A stretch of DNA of 64,000 nucleotides, taken from contig NZ_AHMM02000025.1 of the NCBI RefSeq assembly GCF_000243675.2, positions 62,001 through 126,000 of the forward strand, given 5' to 3'. The stretch is from Leptospira inadai serovar Lyme str. 10 (lineage in GTDB: Bacteria; Spirochaetota; Leptospiria; Leptospirales; Leptospiraceae). Under the pieces are notes generated by a model, which worked only from the letters and a program-made list of their open reading frames with translations, searched no databases and was not told the origin of the DNA. The translations under genes were made by a program, and so were the position numbers. Positions 63,845 through 64,000 of the stretch are shown here, one piece after another; the stretch's first letter is position 1, and each line of letters starts with the position of its first letter.

Positions 63845-64000
63845 ATGCATCATCTCTCATTAGAACCGGCCCGAATCGGAATCTTTCCTTTTCTACTGAT
63901 ATTCGCGTTTTTTTTAAGCGTGGAATCCCGTGCGCAAACGACGCCGGCAGGGACACAGGTACATCCGAAGGAATCATTAACCGGCGGACCTCCTGTTTTA
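63845..64000 (+). CDS. Secreted protein, N-terminal part (cut by the window end)
   Basis: 52 open codons from ATG 63845 to the last base. Hydrophobic leader IGIFPFLLIFAFFLSVESRA with a cleavage-like site before QTTPAG. No Shine-Dalgarno is evident, and an internal start cannot be excluded. Family unknown. Confidence 0.5.
   Translation, partial: MHHLSLEPARIGIFPFLLIFAFFLSVESRAQTTPAGTQVHPKESLTGGPPVL

Noticed and set aside
63738..63977. Minus-strand frame at the right end
   Set aside because: The plus strand of the same region encodes a convincing signal peptide from 63845; the minus frame has no motifs.

Overview
The window looks like a Leptospira chromosome segment (spirochaete). Moderate GC, many short-leader lipoproteins with loose spirochaetal lipoboxes, beta-barrel and OmpA-type envelope proteins, a DUF1574-like SGNH protein and a large cobalamin operon all fit that genus. 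The assignment rests on protein style and gene content, not on a database search, so the species is left open; a saprophytic or intermediate-clade Leptospira is plausible.

Layout. 1-28.6 kb is ordinary core genome with genes on both strands. It holds an MBOAT/SGNH polysaccharide-acylation pair, a STAS protein, rdgB, an ABC-F ATPase, an FAD oxidoreductase facing a methyltransferase, a class A penicillin-binding protein, a solute-binding lipoprotein, msbA-lpxK, a beta-barrel protein, a MoeB-like E1 enzyme with a HEAT-repeat protein, an LptF/LptG permease, a MarR-Old Yellow Enzyme operon, polA with a glycosyltransferase, and a class II glutamine amidotransferase. Two copies of a dispersed repeat of about 150 bp (called R1 here) lie at 18.4-18.9 kb.

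28.6-36.8 kb is an AT-rich accessory island bracketed by inverted R1 copies. It carries five toxin-antitoxin modules, all on the plus strand (HigBA, HigBA, VapBC, a RelE/ParE-type pair, MazEF), an IS3-family element and an IS66-family element. Between modules lie GC-rich repeats of about 150-200 bp (R2). Their ends have the arrangement of integron attC sites: a GCCTAAC-like box, a 4-nt spacer and AATTGTCG on the left, and CGACAATT, a 7-nt spacer and GTTAGTC on the right. I read the island as a candidate integrase-less cassette array (CALIN) of toxin-antitoxin cassettes, later eroded by insertion sequences. This is the most interesting part of the window.

36.8-42.8 kb returns to core-like genes: a MAPEG protein, a small lipoprotein, a secreted unknown, a MauG/CcpA-type di-haem peroxidase lipoprotein, a DUF5329-like protein, a glycosyltransferase and a DoxX-like membrane protein.

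43.1-61.9 kb is one riboswitch-led transcription unit for anaerobic-type (early cobalt insertion) cobalamin synthesis. It comprises cobalt uptake (CbtB-CbtA), cobaltochelatase CbiX fused to a [2Fe-2S] domain, a DUF3209-like protein, a flavin reductase-like protein, CbiD, CbiC, CbiET, CbiL, CbiG, an extended CbiH, CbiF, CobO, CbiA, CbiZ, a phosphatase, CobU, a CobD-CbiP fusion, CbiB and a second phosphatase. No gap between genes exceeds about 20 nt. Recognisable cbiJ, cobS and cobT are absent from the window.

61.9-64 kb holds a lipoprotein, a frameshifted alpha/beta-hydrolase remnant, an OmpA-family lipoprotein and the start of a secreted protein cut by the window end.
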